This document shows, in pieces, positions 54,673 through 63,995 of a DNA stretch of 64,000 nt. Source of the stretch: Lepidostoma basale (taxonomy: Eukaryota > Arthropoda > Insecta > Trichoptera > Lepidostomatidae); the NCBI GenBank assembly GCA_022606425.2, contig JAHDVF020001550.1:1-64000 (forward strand), in the 5' to 3' direction. The position numbers and the translations under genes are program-made. The stretch's first letter is position 1. Every line of letters starts with the position of its first letter. Under the pieces are notes generated by a model. It saw only the letters and a program-made list of their open reading frames with translations. It had not been told where the DNA came from and did no database searches.

Positions 54673-56050
54673 GTTAATTTTTTGTCTAAAACTGTTGCGA
54701 TGCGATATGGTGTAGACTATTTTGAATTTATAATAGAAAAATAAATAAAAAGTACGCATGCTTTATTCATTCATTTGTTTTAACGTTTCGAATTAAACGT
54801 TTGTTTCGAGACTAAATTTTGAACCGAAATTTGAATTCCATTTTCTTTAAACGTTGATGTGAATTAGTCGATAAGTAAATGCCAACTAAAACGATGGACA
54901 TCTTGGCAAGTGCCTAATTTGATACAGCACTTAGTTTAGCTCAGGGTTGACGGAGCGTGGCCCGTGAGCGGCAGTGGTCCCTCGGGTGCAGTAATGGACC
55001 GCGGACCGCTATTTATTATCCATGAACAGTTTCGTACAAGAGCGAAATCAATATTGCACTGTGTTTCAAATGCTTTTATTTATGTTATAGAGATTTAAAG
55101 AAAGGGTTTTGTTTGTGTTCAAAATAATTAATTAAAAAATACACGAAATTAAAACTATACATGTTACCATTTAAAAAAAAATTGTATAACGAAGCTGTAT
55201 TCAGGTGTAAATTTTTTTTTTTAAATAAAATGTTTTTCATATCCCTAAAATATATACTATATAAAATACACATTTAATGAATTAAGAAAGGTTGCCTGAT
55301 TTCTGACAAAAAGCTTTTTTTTATTTTAATGAACACAAACGTTAAACAGAATACAAAAAAATAATAAAATGTTAAACCATCACAGCGTTGAAATTTAAAA
55401 TGTTAATAATAAATTAATTCCTCTGAAATCGTGTGAATGTTTTATTTGACACGTTATATAGGTGTTTCATGACGGGTTTAAATGTGAAAATATTATCGTC
55501 GACGCGGCTTGCGGCACGGTACAGCTGCATACGCCCCCGCGGGCTGGTATTGTATGACAACACACTACACCGTATTCCGTATTTACGGGACGCAGATAAT
55601 TTTATCTCCGCGTAATGCACAATATGGAATAACAATGATTTATTTTATTTGTAATTTTATGTATTAAATTTAATAATATCAGCAAATCCAAAAAAATATC
55701 TATGGATAAATACCAATGAATACCGGAACGTAATTACCAAAAACCTGTGCAATATACTTCAAATTAAATTGGTTAGTTGAATAATGCAGAAAAATGCTTT
55801 CAAACGTTAAATAAGAAATTAACAATACATTAAAACTAAGGCCACGCAGTTTTTGAATATAGCGAATGATTTGAGATGACTCAAAATAATTAAACCACAC
55901 GAATTAATGGTGAGGATAGTGATAGTAGAGTAGACATGTAAAGTCGCTTACAAAATCCATTTTCGGATACTGTCCACCTGGAGATGTATGGATAGATGGA
56001 CCTCATTATCCTCGGAGATATTATTTCTGTGCCACTAATCAGATCTATTA
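54673..56050. other. Unique sequence with two small GC patches
   Basis: GC-richer patches at 54925-55020 and 55495-55620; otherwise AT-rich. Overlapping opposite-strand ORFs at 55414-55635 mirror each other and are not recognisable. Confidence 0.35.
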
Positions 56051-56055
56051 AAATT

Positions 56056-56776
56056 AGAAGGAGAAGAATGAGAAGGAAGAGAAGAAGGAGAAGAAGGAAA
56101 ATAAGGAGAAGAAGGAGAAGAAGGAGAAGACGGAGAAGAAGGAGAAGAAGGAGAAGAAGGAAAAGAAGGAAAAGAAGGAGAAGGAGGAGAAGAAAGAGAA
56201 GAAGGAGAATAAGGAGGAGACTGAGAAGAAGGAGAAGAAGTAGTATGTGAAAAAGAAAGAGAAGAAGGAGGAGACAGAGAAGAAGGAGAAGAAGTAGTAG
56301 ATGAAAAAGAAAGACAAGGAGGAGAAGAACAATAAAGAATAAAAGGAGAAGAAGGAGAAGAAGGAGAAGAAGGAGAAGAAGGAGAAGAAGGAGAAGAAGG
56401 AGAAGAAGGAGAAGAAGGAGAAGAAAGAGAAGAAGGAGAAGAAGGAGAAGAGGGAGAAGAAGGAGAAGAAGGAGAAGAAGGAGAAGAAGGAGAAGAAGGA
56501 GAAGAAGGAGAAGATGGAGAAGAAGGAGAAGAAGGAGAAGAAGAAGAAGAAGGAGAAGAAGTAGAAGAAGTAGAAGAAGGAGAAGAAGGAGAAGAAAGAG
56601 AAGAAGGAGAAGAAGGAGAAGAAGGAGAAAAAGGAGAAGAAGGAGAAGAAGGAGAAGAAGGAGAAGAAGGAGAAGAAGGAGAAGAAGGAGAAGAAGGAGA
56701 AGAAGGAGAAGAAGGAGAAGAATGAGAAGAAGGAGAAGAAGGAGTAGATGAAAAAGAAGGAGAAGAAGTAGAAGAA
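56056..56776 (+). repeat. Homopurine tract, 9-bp GGAGAAGAA repeat
   Basis: About 720 bp with very few pyrimidines on the plus strand. The main unit is GGAGAAGAA, most regular at 56340-56520 and 56640-56720. The first third (56056-56330) has more interruptions. ORFs through it (Arg/Lys-rich on plus, Ser/Phe-rich on minus) are artefacts. Confidence 0.95.
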
Positions 56777-56779
56777 TAA

Positions 56780-57324
56780 TTAATGTATCGAACTTCCAGT
56801 GGTTAATAAATCAAAACTCATTAATCTTCTTCTTATTATTGTCTTCCCCTCTCTTATCAGAGGTTGGACACATCGTGGCTATTTCTTTATCATTGCAGCT
56901 ATAAACAAGATTGCTGCAACTGAACTATTCTCGAAGGTTTTCTCGTCAGGATTTTATAATTTTTCAGAAACTTCCATTAAATTTTCCAGGGATAAACTTC
57001 TGAATATTGAACAAAATTATTGTATTTATTAATCTCAACATGTAATATGCTGATATAATACGAGTACATACTATGTGCTGATAAAATGTGGCTCAAACAA
57101 CAAGACTGCCGTTATGTTCACATAACGTGGTCATCGAACATTTTTGCTGCTTATATCTAAGAAGTAATTTATCAATAACTTATGCTTACTTTTTTCAAAG
57201 GATTTAAAAAATATATTTTCCAAAAGTTTTTTTACAAACTCGCAAGTATGTTTTGGATTCTACACAATCTTCTTTAGTATAAAAATTGTATACAGGTATT
57301 ATTTGATACTCGTAACAGATATTT
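56780..57324. other. AT-rich sequence, nothing recognised
   Basis: The 77-codon ORF at 56799-57032 is unrecognised. Confidence 0.35.
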
Positions 57325-57815
57325 TACATGAGAGAGTTTGGTAGCTATCCGTGGCTTTATCCCACTGCATTCCTTTTGGGCATGCTGGGGACCAATAGTT
57401 TGCAGATTAGAAGAGATGGGTGCACACTTACCCAATTCTTCAGACTTATCAGGGGATTCTTTGAGAACTCCGTTATCTTGGAGGCTATCCATCTTTATGT
57501 TCCAGATGGTAATCTTCGACAGGGTCAGCATATACTGTTTTATCTCCCAGCATGCAGAACCAACCTGCCTCTGGTGATGCCGGTGGGGAGAGCAATCAAA
57601 CTTCTGAACATGATCGCTTCGGAGATCGATGTCTTTCATATTCGTGACAAATACTCTTGACTTTGGAGAATATCTTGTATTCCTAATCTCGAACCATCTC
57701 TCATGCGTTCCTGGTATTATATATTTTTTATGTTTTACCTGTTCTCAATAGATGTTTTAAACTAAAATCGTGGTTTGTAATATCTTTTGAGAAAATAAAT
57801 TGATTTGATTTGATT
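57325..57815 (+). mobile_element. CR1/Jockey-like LINE C-terminus with TTTGAT tail
   Basis: An uninterrupted ORF (57328-57660, 110 aa) encodes a non-LTR ORF2 C-terminus: REFGSYPWLYPTAFLLGMLG, TNSLQIRRD, FFRLIRGFFENSVILEAIHL, YVPDGNLRQG, ACRTNLPLVMPVGRAIKLLN and EIDVFH before the stop. The W-LYP-FLLGMLG and RTN-x-x-IDVF boxes typify Jockey/CR1-type elements. The 3' UTR and TTTGAT tail match 24677 and 54297. RT domain lost to 5' truncation. Confidence 0.9.
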
Positions 57816-58249
57816 GATATTGTCTCTACTCGTTTGTTAATTGTTTACTTTATATTATTTCTTATGTTTATAAAAAAAATATTCTTGTGATATAATGGCT
57901 TGGGGTGGTAGGATGGGGATGCATTACTTAAATTTGATTGAAACCTGTTGCTGCGCGGGTACCATCTTATCATTCGCATGAAATTATAATCAGAATATAT
58001 GGAAGAGGCGTCACACGCGAACATCTCCGATAATATTTCATACAAACGTGTCTTATTTGTCACCGTCTGGGTGGGAGGGCTGCGCACCGCGGATGCCGGA
58101 TTTGAATTCCCTATGTTTTTTCAAAGAAATTGAATAACAGAAGGGCGAACTTGTCACACGAAAAATGAAGCCACCCAACAGATCAACATGACATTAAATG
58201 GCATTGTATATGAAAAAGCACATTAATTTGATACGCAAACAAACAAACG
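57816..58249. other. AT-rich sequence with a weak tRNA-like patch
   Basis: 58066-58112 (GGGTGGGAGGGCTGCGCACC, GGATTTGAATTCC) resembles a degenerate B-box region; too weak to call an element. Confidence 0.3.
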
Positions 58250-58475
58250 GAGGCGAATAGTACGCACTATTACATCTGATCTTGGAGGGTAAGATTGAGG
58301 GTCGACGAGGTGTTGGGAGAAGACGGGTTTCCTGGCTGAGGAACATCCGAGAGTGGACGGGGTTGAGGACCGTGGGGGAGCTGTTCCGAGCTGCCCAGGA
58401 CGTGGAGGCCTACTCAAGGGTGTTAACGTTGGGGAGACCTGACAGGACACGGAAAGAAGAAGAAGAAGAAGAAAC
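58250..58475 (+). mobile_element. LINE 3' fragment, GAA-tailed, open frame
   Basis: Encodes LEGKIEGRRGVGRRRVSWLR, NIREWTGLRTVGELFRAAQD and TLGRPDRTR into a GAAGAAGAAGAAGAA tail. Lineage of 17491-17810; one of the cleanest tails. Confidence 0.88.
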
Positions 58476-58484
58476 AAACAAGCA

Positions 58485-59097
58485 AACCATCACATCGTTT
58501 CCCCAAAGGGGAGGCAGAGAGAATGGACCGCCACACTACTCTATCCTGACACACCTATCTAGTTTCCTCCACATTTTTACAGCGATTCATATACGCACGT
58601 CGATTCTTCCGACTTCTAACATGACCAACCTTTAAAATTTGATTAATTTGGTCATGTCATATACTTCATTTACATCATTAAGATACTTTCTTAACCATTC
58701 TTTCTCCATCCATGCGCTCCATATGTCCGCCACACTACTCTATCCTGACACACCTCTCTAGATTCCTCCACATTTTTACAGCGTCGATTCTTCCGACTTC
58801 TAACATGACCAACCTTTAAAATTTGATTAATTTGGTCATGGCATATACTTCATTTACATCGTTAACATACTTTCTTAACCATTTTTTCTCCATCCATGCA
58901 CTCCATATATCCGATCCTACGCAGAGATCCTTTCATAATTTTGTTCATAATAGCTTCTTTCGCTCTACATTCCTTTCTTATATCGGCATTTGAGATTCTG
59001 TCGTATATCGTTCTTTCACCTCATCTCTACTGCATTTATTTTTCTTTATCTGCCAGTTCCAGGCTTCGCTTCCATACATTGGGGTTGCGACCAGAAC
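58485..59097 (-). mobile_element. LINE 3' end, GTTA lineage, with 199-bp internal duplication
   Basis: Inverted hairpin CATCGTTTCCCCAAAGGGGA at the left, then the inverted C-terminal boxes. The segment 58528-58726 is repeated at 58727 to about 58910 (start CCGCCACACTACTC, period 199 bp, a short deletion in the second copy). The LINE then continues to a GSEAW-like region near 59080. Confidence 0.88.
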
Positions 59098-59129
59098 TTC
59101 ATTCAATTTTGGTCCCAAAATGTTAATTC

Positions 59130-59582
59130 ATCAACAAAAATGAGAGTATTAAACGTCTGTGTTCCGCCAGTGTTAATTTTTGGTATTGAGACAGTCACAA
59201 AAAAGTTCCAATAAGCTGAGAGTCACATAAAAAGTAGTGGAGAGAGCCATGTTGGCTATAAGCTTGCTGGACAGAGTCAGAAATGAAGATATACGAGCCA
59301 AGACAAAAGTCTCGCAAAAGTCGAGACCCTTAAGTGGCGTTGGGCGGGACGCGTCGCTTGTGACCCAGATCAAAAGTAGGCAAAGACTGCTGTGCTGGAA
59401 GCCGAAACGGCAAAGCGTGAAGTTGGAGTTCTACAGTTGCATTAGCGCGACGATATTCGGAAGAGTGTGGGAAGTGCCTGGATGTTGATTACTCAGGATA
59501 GAAGGTAGTGGAACATACAAGAGGAGGCCTACGTCCAGTAGTGCACAGCCACAATAGGCTGAAGAAAAACAAGAAGAAGAAA
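59130..59582 (+). mobile_element. LINE 3' fragment, GAA-tailed
   Basis: Encodes MRVLNVCVPPVLIFGIETVT, ERAMLAISLLDRVRNEDIRA, LKWRWAGRVA-like and LCWKPKRQS across frameshifts, ending in GAAGAAGAAA. Lineage of 34331 and 51981. Confidence 0.85.
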
Positions 59583-59649
59583 TAAAATATTTCGATATCT
59601 CTTCTATATTTTGTTTTGTGTGATTTTGGGTAATAACGTATGATTTCTC

Positions 59650-59705
59650 CTTCTCGACCGCAGTTTCGGAGATCGTTGCAGTCTCCATCTTCAGGGTAAT
59701 GTGGT
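59650..59705 (-). repeat. Family M hammerhead-like hairpin, single
   Basis: Minus strand: CTGAAGA, T, GGAGA, loop, TCTCC, GAAA, CTGCGG, TC. The stem II pairs perfectly; no inverted partner found. Confidence 0.6.
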
Positions 59706-59856
59706 AGTGGTAATAAGTGTGGCATTAGTTGTTTCTGCTAAGCTACTTCACTGTTGTACCATGTCGCCGGCAGTGTGTACGTGAGAAATAGAAAGTCCGC
59801 GCTTAATTAATAAATTCTTCTATATTCGCCTAGATTTTGTATTGCAGATTCACATG

Positions 59857-60005
59857 TATTCCTCTTCTTCTTCTTATCAGCCGTGTTACATCCACTGCCA
59901 AACGTAGGCCTATTCCAAAGCACGCCACTGCCCCCTATCATTTGCAACTCTCGTCTATCCTCGTTCAGCAATCTTTACAGTATATGCAGTCAAACGGGCA
60001 GGGGG
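59857..60005 (-). mobile_element. LINE terminal fragment, GAA-tailed, minus strand
   Basis: The minus strand encodes VANDRGQWRALE and AYVWQWM-like end boxes followed by GATAAGAAGAAGAAGAGGAA. Same lineage as 11888-11987. Confidence 0.7.
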
Positions 60006-60179
60006 TGGTCCATCTCAACGAAATCCAGTGCGCAGTTATCACTCAAAAACCCGTATTTCAGTTTTCCAACAAATATGACCAGCTAATCTAGTTATTCCAA
60101 TTTAAATAATTATAACATAAATACTATTTATCTATAAAACCATTACCTATAGACACATTTTAAGGTTAAGGCACTTGAA

Positions 60180-60565
60180 AGCAAATTTCTTCTTTTTCTT
60201 TCAGGTCATCTCAACGTTGGTGATCACTGCAGCAAAAGCATCTCTATCCTGCGCCACTTGGAACAGGTTCTGAACTCTTGTTATTCCTGTCCACTTTTTG
60301 ATGTTCTGGGACGTCCCTCCACTTTACCCATAATCAGTCGAAGTAGTTGGTATTTTTCCCCCCTTAGCACGTGACCCAAATATGAGACCTTTCTAATTTT
60401 CACACTCGATAACAGCTATCTCTCTGATTCTCTGCAGTAATGCGCACTCTGCGGTATATCCAAATCTCAATCGCCTTTAACCGGTTCATTCTATTCACTT
60501 TTAGAGTCCAGATTTCGCAGGCATATAGTAGAACAGGCCATATAAATATGACATTTAATCATTCT
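60180..60565 (-). mobile_element. LINE C-terminal fragment, minus strand
   Basis: The minus strand encodes LKLRQRMIKC-like, MNRLKAIEIWIYRRV, IRKVSYLGHVLRGEKYQLLR, VEGRPRTSK and LFQVAQDRDAFAAVITNVE, ending GAAAGAAAAAGAAG. It continues the RT segment at 61040-61330, with about 475 bp inserted between. Confidence 0.82.
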
Positions 60566-60699
60566 TTGTCAGAGTTTCAGGTTAAAATTATCATTGCAAA
60601 AGAAAGTTCTCATTTTAATACCATCAACCGAATATCAGGTATTCGGTTGTACCTAACTTTGTTTTATTCTCTTGCTTTATTGTATTTATTTGTTGTCTT

Positions 60700-60830
60700 G
60701 TTTTTTTTTTTTTAGTCCATTTTCTCTTTGTTACTTATATCTTGTATTTTCTTTTCTCCTTGTTACTTATATCTTGTATTTTCTTTTGAGTCTAGGTTCT
60801 CTTTGTTACTTATATCTTGTATTATTTTTT
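60700..60830. repeat. T-rich short tandem repeat, three units
   Basis: TTGTTACTTATATCTTGTATT occurs at 60728-60748, 60760-60780 and 60803-60823, after a 15-T run. Lies inside the gap between two halves of a LINE. Confidence 0.85.
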
Positions 60831-60971
60831 CTTCTGAGTTATTTAGATTCGGATTTAATAATTTTTTCTTCTGATTTCATAGATATATTATTATCTTTCA
60901 TAATCTACTTATATTTTTTCTTTTTCGCCATTTCTTAATATATTCTAAGTTATGAATAGCCGAATTTCTAA

Positions 60972-61016
60972 CACCCTGATGATGGAGGCCGCAAGGGCCT
61001 CCGAAACGTTGGTGGA
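60972..61016 (+). repeat. Family L hammerhead-like hairpin
   Basis: CACC, CTGATGA (60976-60982), T, GGAGGCC, GCAAG, GGCCTCC, GAAA (61003-61006), CGT, T, GGTGG. Stem II is a perfect 7 bp with a GCAAG loop. CACC and GGTG can pair as stem I. ACGT would be a loop-less stem III. Confidence 0.65.
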
Positions 61017-61039
61017 GCTTGACGAGAGGGAACACGGTT

Positions 61040-61330
61040 TCACCCCGAAAAATATTTCAGCACATGCAACTTCAATTCTGAATTTTATTTCAATGTCCGA
61101 GTCCAAAAGCTTTAGTAATAATACTGCCAAGGTATTTAAATTCGTCGACCATTTCAACATTCACACCATTCAGTTGCAGAGTAGATGAAGAATAGTTGCG
61201 TCGCCCAAAAGTCATTCATTTGGTCTTCTTAACGTTGATTTTCAAGCCCAGATCCTCTCCTGATATATCAATTTTATTTAGGAGTTCTTGAAGATCGGGT
61301 ATACTGAAATAACCGTCTCATCAGCAAACT
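61040..61330 (-). mobile_element. LINE RT-domain fragment, minus strand
   Basis: The minus strand encodes FADETVISVYPDLQELLNKI, LGLKINVKKTK, MTFGRRNYSSSTLQLNGVNV, MVDEFKYLGSIIT and, in another frame, SDIEIKFRIEVACAEIFF. FADE is the relic of the catalytic FADD box. The C-terminal half lies at 60180-60565. Confidence 0.88.
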
Positions 61331-61897
61331 AAAGAGATTTAAAAATAAACACGTTAGAGATTTTTAATAAAATGTTATTTATTAATCAGGGCCTACTTTT
61401 AGCGTACTTTTCCTTAAGTATGCTTTGCTAATCAATTTACTATTACTATCTAACAAAAAAATATAGTGCTTACTCCTTGAGTATCATCAATCCCCAGTTT
61501 CCCTTTACCCATGACGATATCAATCTACATTTAAGGTCGTTTTTTATGGAACTTTACTTAAGTATGTGATATTCCATATCCGTTCCACCAAACGCCTAAA
61601 TTATTCATTCTAAAATTTGGGACGTATTCCTAGTTCTCTTAATGTGTAATTCCGCCCCATGAAAAATGTGGAATGGAAGAGAGAATCAGATGGGGTGAAC
61701 AAAATGTTGCCAGAGATTCATCAGAAAGCTGTCTCGACATATGGCACAAGTATTTCTGAAATGGAACAAGTCCAAAATGAGTTTTTCAGTATTGTCATTT
61801 TGGATATTCTAGCATGATAATGAGTATAATATAAATTTATTTTATTTCTCTTCAATATTATTTTCACTAGTTGAATCTAATTGATTGATTAAATCTA
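61331..61897. other. Unique sequence, nothing recognised
   Basis: No ORF or repeat member. Confidence 0.35.
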
Positions 61898-62115
61898 AAG
61901 CGTCTCTTACACGATTTATAATATTAACAATACTGTATGATATTGACTATATTGAAGCGATATTGAAGAAATCAAGATTTTTCTGATATCGGGCCGTCAA
62001 TATTTTAAAGTGGAGGAGATACTATCAATATTCTCAATGAATAAACGACTGTATCAATAGTATTGACAATAATAGTTTTGTCAATAATATTAATCGTGTA
62101 AAGGCCGCTTCATAT
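61898..62115. mobile_element. MITE-like element with imperfect TIRs
   Basis: The left end (AAGCGTCTCTTACACGATTT, ATAATATTAACAA) is roughly inverted at the right end (TTGTCAATAATATTAATCGT, GTAAAGGCCGCTT). Non-coding interior. TSD not resolved. Confidence 0.5.
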
Positions 62116-62414
62116 ATATTTACATTTGAGTTTTAAAAAGCTTTATATTTAATTAAAAAAAAATTTTTTAAAACTGTTAAATTAAAAAACTTTGTTAAAT
62201 GTATCAAAATTGTAATTTATTATTATTGATCGTTTTAGACGCTACATTATGTGTTATTGTTTCTTATTTTCTTACTGTTTTTATTATTATGATGATTATT
62301 TTTATTATTATTTATATTTATTATAATTATTATTCAACATTTTGAATGTATACAAACACTTGTAGACAAATACTGGATTTAACCCATTGCGGGTTTGTCA
62401 TTTTCAAAGATTAA

Positions 62415-62670
62415 TTTTATCTTAATAGAGACGACGATGTAAATTGTTTTTTGGAAACAGAATATGGTGGTCGAGGCGTCTACAGGACTTATAACCTGTC
62501 ATTGGTTGGGTTAAGCGATCGCTTTATGTAATACAACATTCCCCATTCCGCCCTTCTTACGACCACCAAGTCTTTTCAAATTTTTGAAAGTCTGGCAAAA
62601 TATGCTTATATGTTGAGGAACACTTCACACATTTTTGTTCAATCTACACTAGCGCCATCTATTATTATTA
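62415..62670. mobile_element. Partial copy of the 22126-22500 MITE
   Basis: Shares the left arm (TAATAGAGACGACG, GGAAACAGAATATGGTGGTC) and interior (TGGGTTAAGCGATCGCTTTA) with 22126-22500, but the right inverted arm is missing; an (ATT)n run starts at about 62658. Confidence 0.82.
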
Positions 62671-62869
62671 TTATTATTCTGACTATTACTATTATTTATT
62701 TTTTCCACCTTAAATATGTTCTCCTATAAATTGTAACTAGCCGTTCTTTTAATTAAAATAATTAGTTACCTAACTCAACTCCAGCAAGATCTTCAAAATG
62801 AGGTATATCAAAGAAATTATTTGACATAGGAATAAATACACATACAGGTTCGAAAAATCACGAAAATTT

Positions 62870-63045
62870 GACAGTTGAAATATTATTGCAACACCTGATG
62901 ATGTCAACATAGGCTAACGAAACAGCTGTCGCGTAAAATAAAAATACAGTTGTGATACATAAAACAATTTTTTTTTAATTTTACAGTTTGTAATGTTACA
63001 GTATCATAGTTTTTCAGCCAAAACAATAGTATATTTAAAAACAAA
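62870..63045 (+). repeat. Family A repeat with clean core
   Basis: CTGATGA (62895-62901), TGTCAAC, ATA, GGCTAAC, GAAA (62919-62922), CAGCTG, TC (GTC at 62928-62930), then GCGTAAAATAAAAATACA. The outer motif is inverted at 63005-63040. Confidence 0.78.
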
Positions 63046-63119
63046 TTATTGTAGAAACCACCCAAAAGTATTGCAAAAAAATTTATACGGCATTAAACTA
63101 TTATATGTTAGATTTCATT

Positions 63120-63212
63120 TCTTGAACGATATTGTAAAACTCTATATTATTAATGAATACGAATGAAAACGTCTATTTTCTTGATGTTTTATTATATTTA
63201 ATGGGTGACATC
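63120..63212. repeat. Family E left arm, split from its partner
   Basis: AATGAATACGAATGAAAACG, CTATTTTCTTGATGTTTTAT, TTAATGGGTGACAT ends exactly where a SINE begins. The matching inverted right arm is at 63905-63995. Confidence 0.75.
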
Positions 63213-63432
63213 GACGACCTTCGTGGCTGAGTGCCAAGTGCTACGACTGCCAAATCGAAGGTCCCAGGATAGCAGTGTGATTGTCTATGTCTTTGGTCTG
63301 GTGTAGAATTCACGTGACAATAAAAAAAATAGCTACCTATTACATGTCATGAAAATCAATATGAAAGCTATACCCTTTCCATCGATATGGCTCGCGCTGT
63401 AACAATGTAAAGAGCGATTTAACAAAATCATA
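63213..63432 (+). mobile_element. tRNA-derived SINE inserted in family E
   Basis: CGACGACCTTCGTGGCTGAG head, a damaged B-box region (GGTCCCAGGATAG, TTCGATT lost), body GTCTTTGGTCTGGTGTAGAA and a CATAATAATC tail. Follows TGACAT of the E arm directly. Confidence 0.82.
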
Positions 63433-63437
63433 ATAAT

Positions 63438-63880
63438 CTATTCTATATTCGCCTTCACTTTGTGTTGTGGATTCATATTTGAATACATATAGTTACACTT
63501 TGTATTACAATACATTTTTATTTTTACTGAACTCTGACATGCTTCGGTTACAAGTAACCTTTATCAATGAGTACATTTTTTTAAGGTTAAAGTTGTATTC
63601 ATTGATAAAGATTACTTGTAACCGAAATATTAGGTCCTTACATATGAAATTGGCGTTTTGCCGTACTGGCAACTTTGATCTCAAATATCTTCTCTTTGGT
63701 TAGGAATTCCAAATTCAAATTTATACGTACATACTTTGATTAAATAAATATATTATATTTAAAAAAAATCAACTTTATGTTCCTCCCATACAAAACGCCA
63801 ATTTCATATGTAAGGACCTAATATGTGTGAGTTCAGTGAAAATAACAAGTGTTGTAATACAAAGTGTAACTATATTTATT
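63438..63880. repeat. Family K palindromic repeat, split by a MITE
   Basis: Left arm 63488-63568 (GTTACACTTTGTATTACAAT, TTCGGTTACAAGTAACC) pairs with 63597-63627 plus 63824-63875. The minus core reads TTGATAA, A, GGTTAC, TT, GTAACC, GAAG, CATG, TC, with GAAA changed to GAAG. The flank TTCTATATTCGCC is at 63439. Confidence 0.82.
63630..63821. mobile_element. Tc1/mariner-type MITE, TA target site
   Basis: 192 bp. TIRs begin TTAGGTCCTTACATATGAAA and continue TTGGCGTTTTG, with a perfect inverse at the right end; flanked by TA at 63628-63629 and 63822-63823. TA duplication is the mark of Tc1/mariner elements. No transposase. Removing it restores the family K arm. Confidence 0.88.
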
Positions 63881-63904
63881 TAAATAATAATAATCTGGTA
63901 CAAT

Positions 63905-63995
63905 CAAATATTTTGATAATGCCTTAGCTAGGCGAAACATGTCACATTCAAAAAATATAATAAAACTTCTAGAAAATATTCGTATTAATTAAATA
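63905..63995 (+). repeat. Family E right arm
   Basis: TTGATAA, T, GCC, TTAGCTA, GGC, GAAA, CATG, TC (63913-63943), then AATATAATAAAACTTCTAGA and ATTCGTATTAATT. Partner of 63120-63212. Confidence 0.8.

Noticed and set aside
56054..56332. ORFs rich in Arg/Lys (plus) or Ser/Phe (minus) over the purine tract
   Set aside because: A repeat of 9 bp is open in every frame that lacks a stop triplet. The proteins are low-complexity artefacts.
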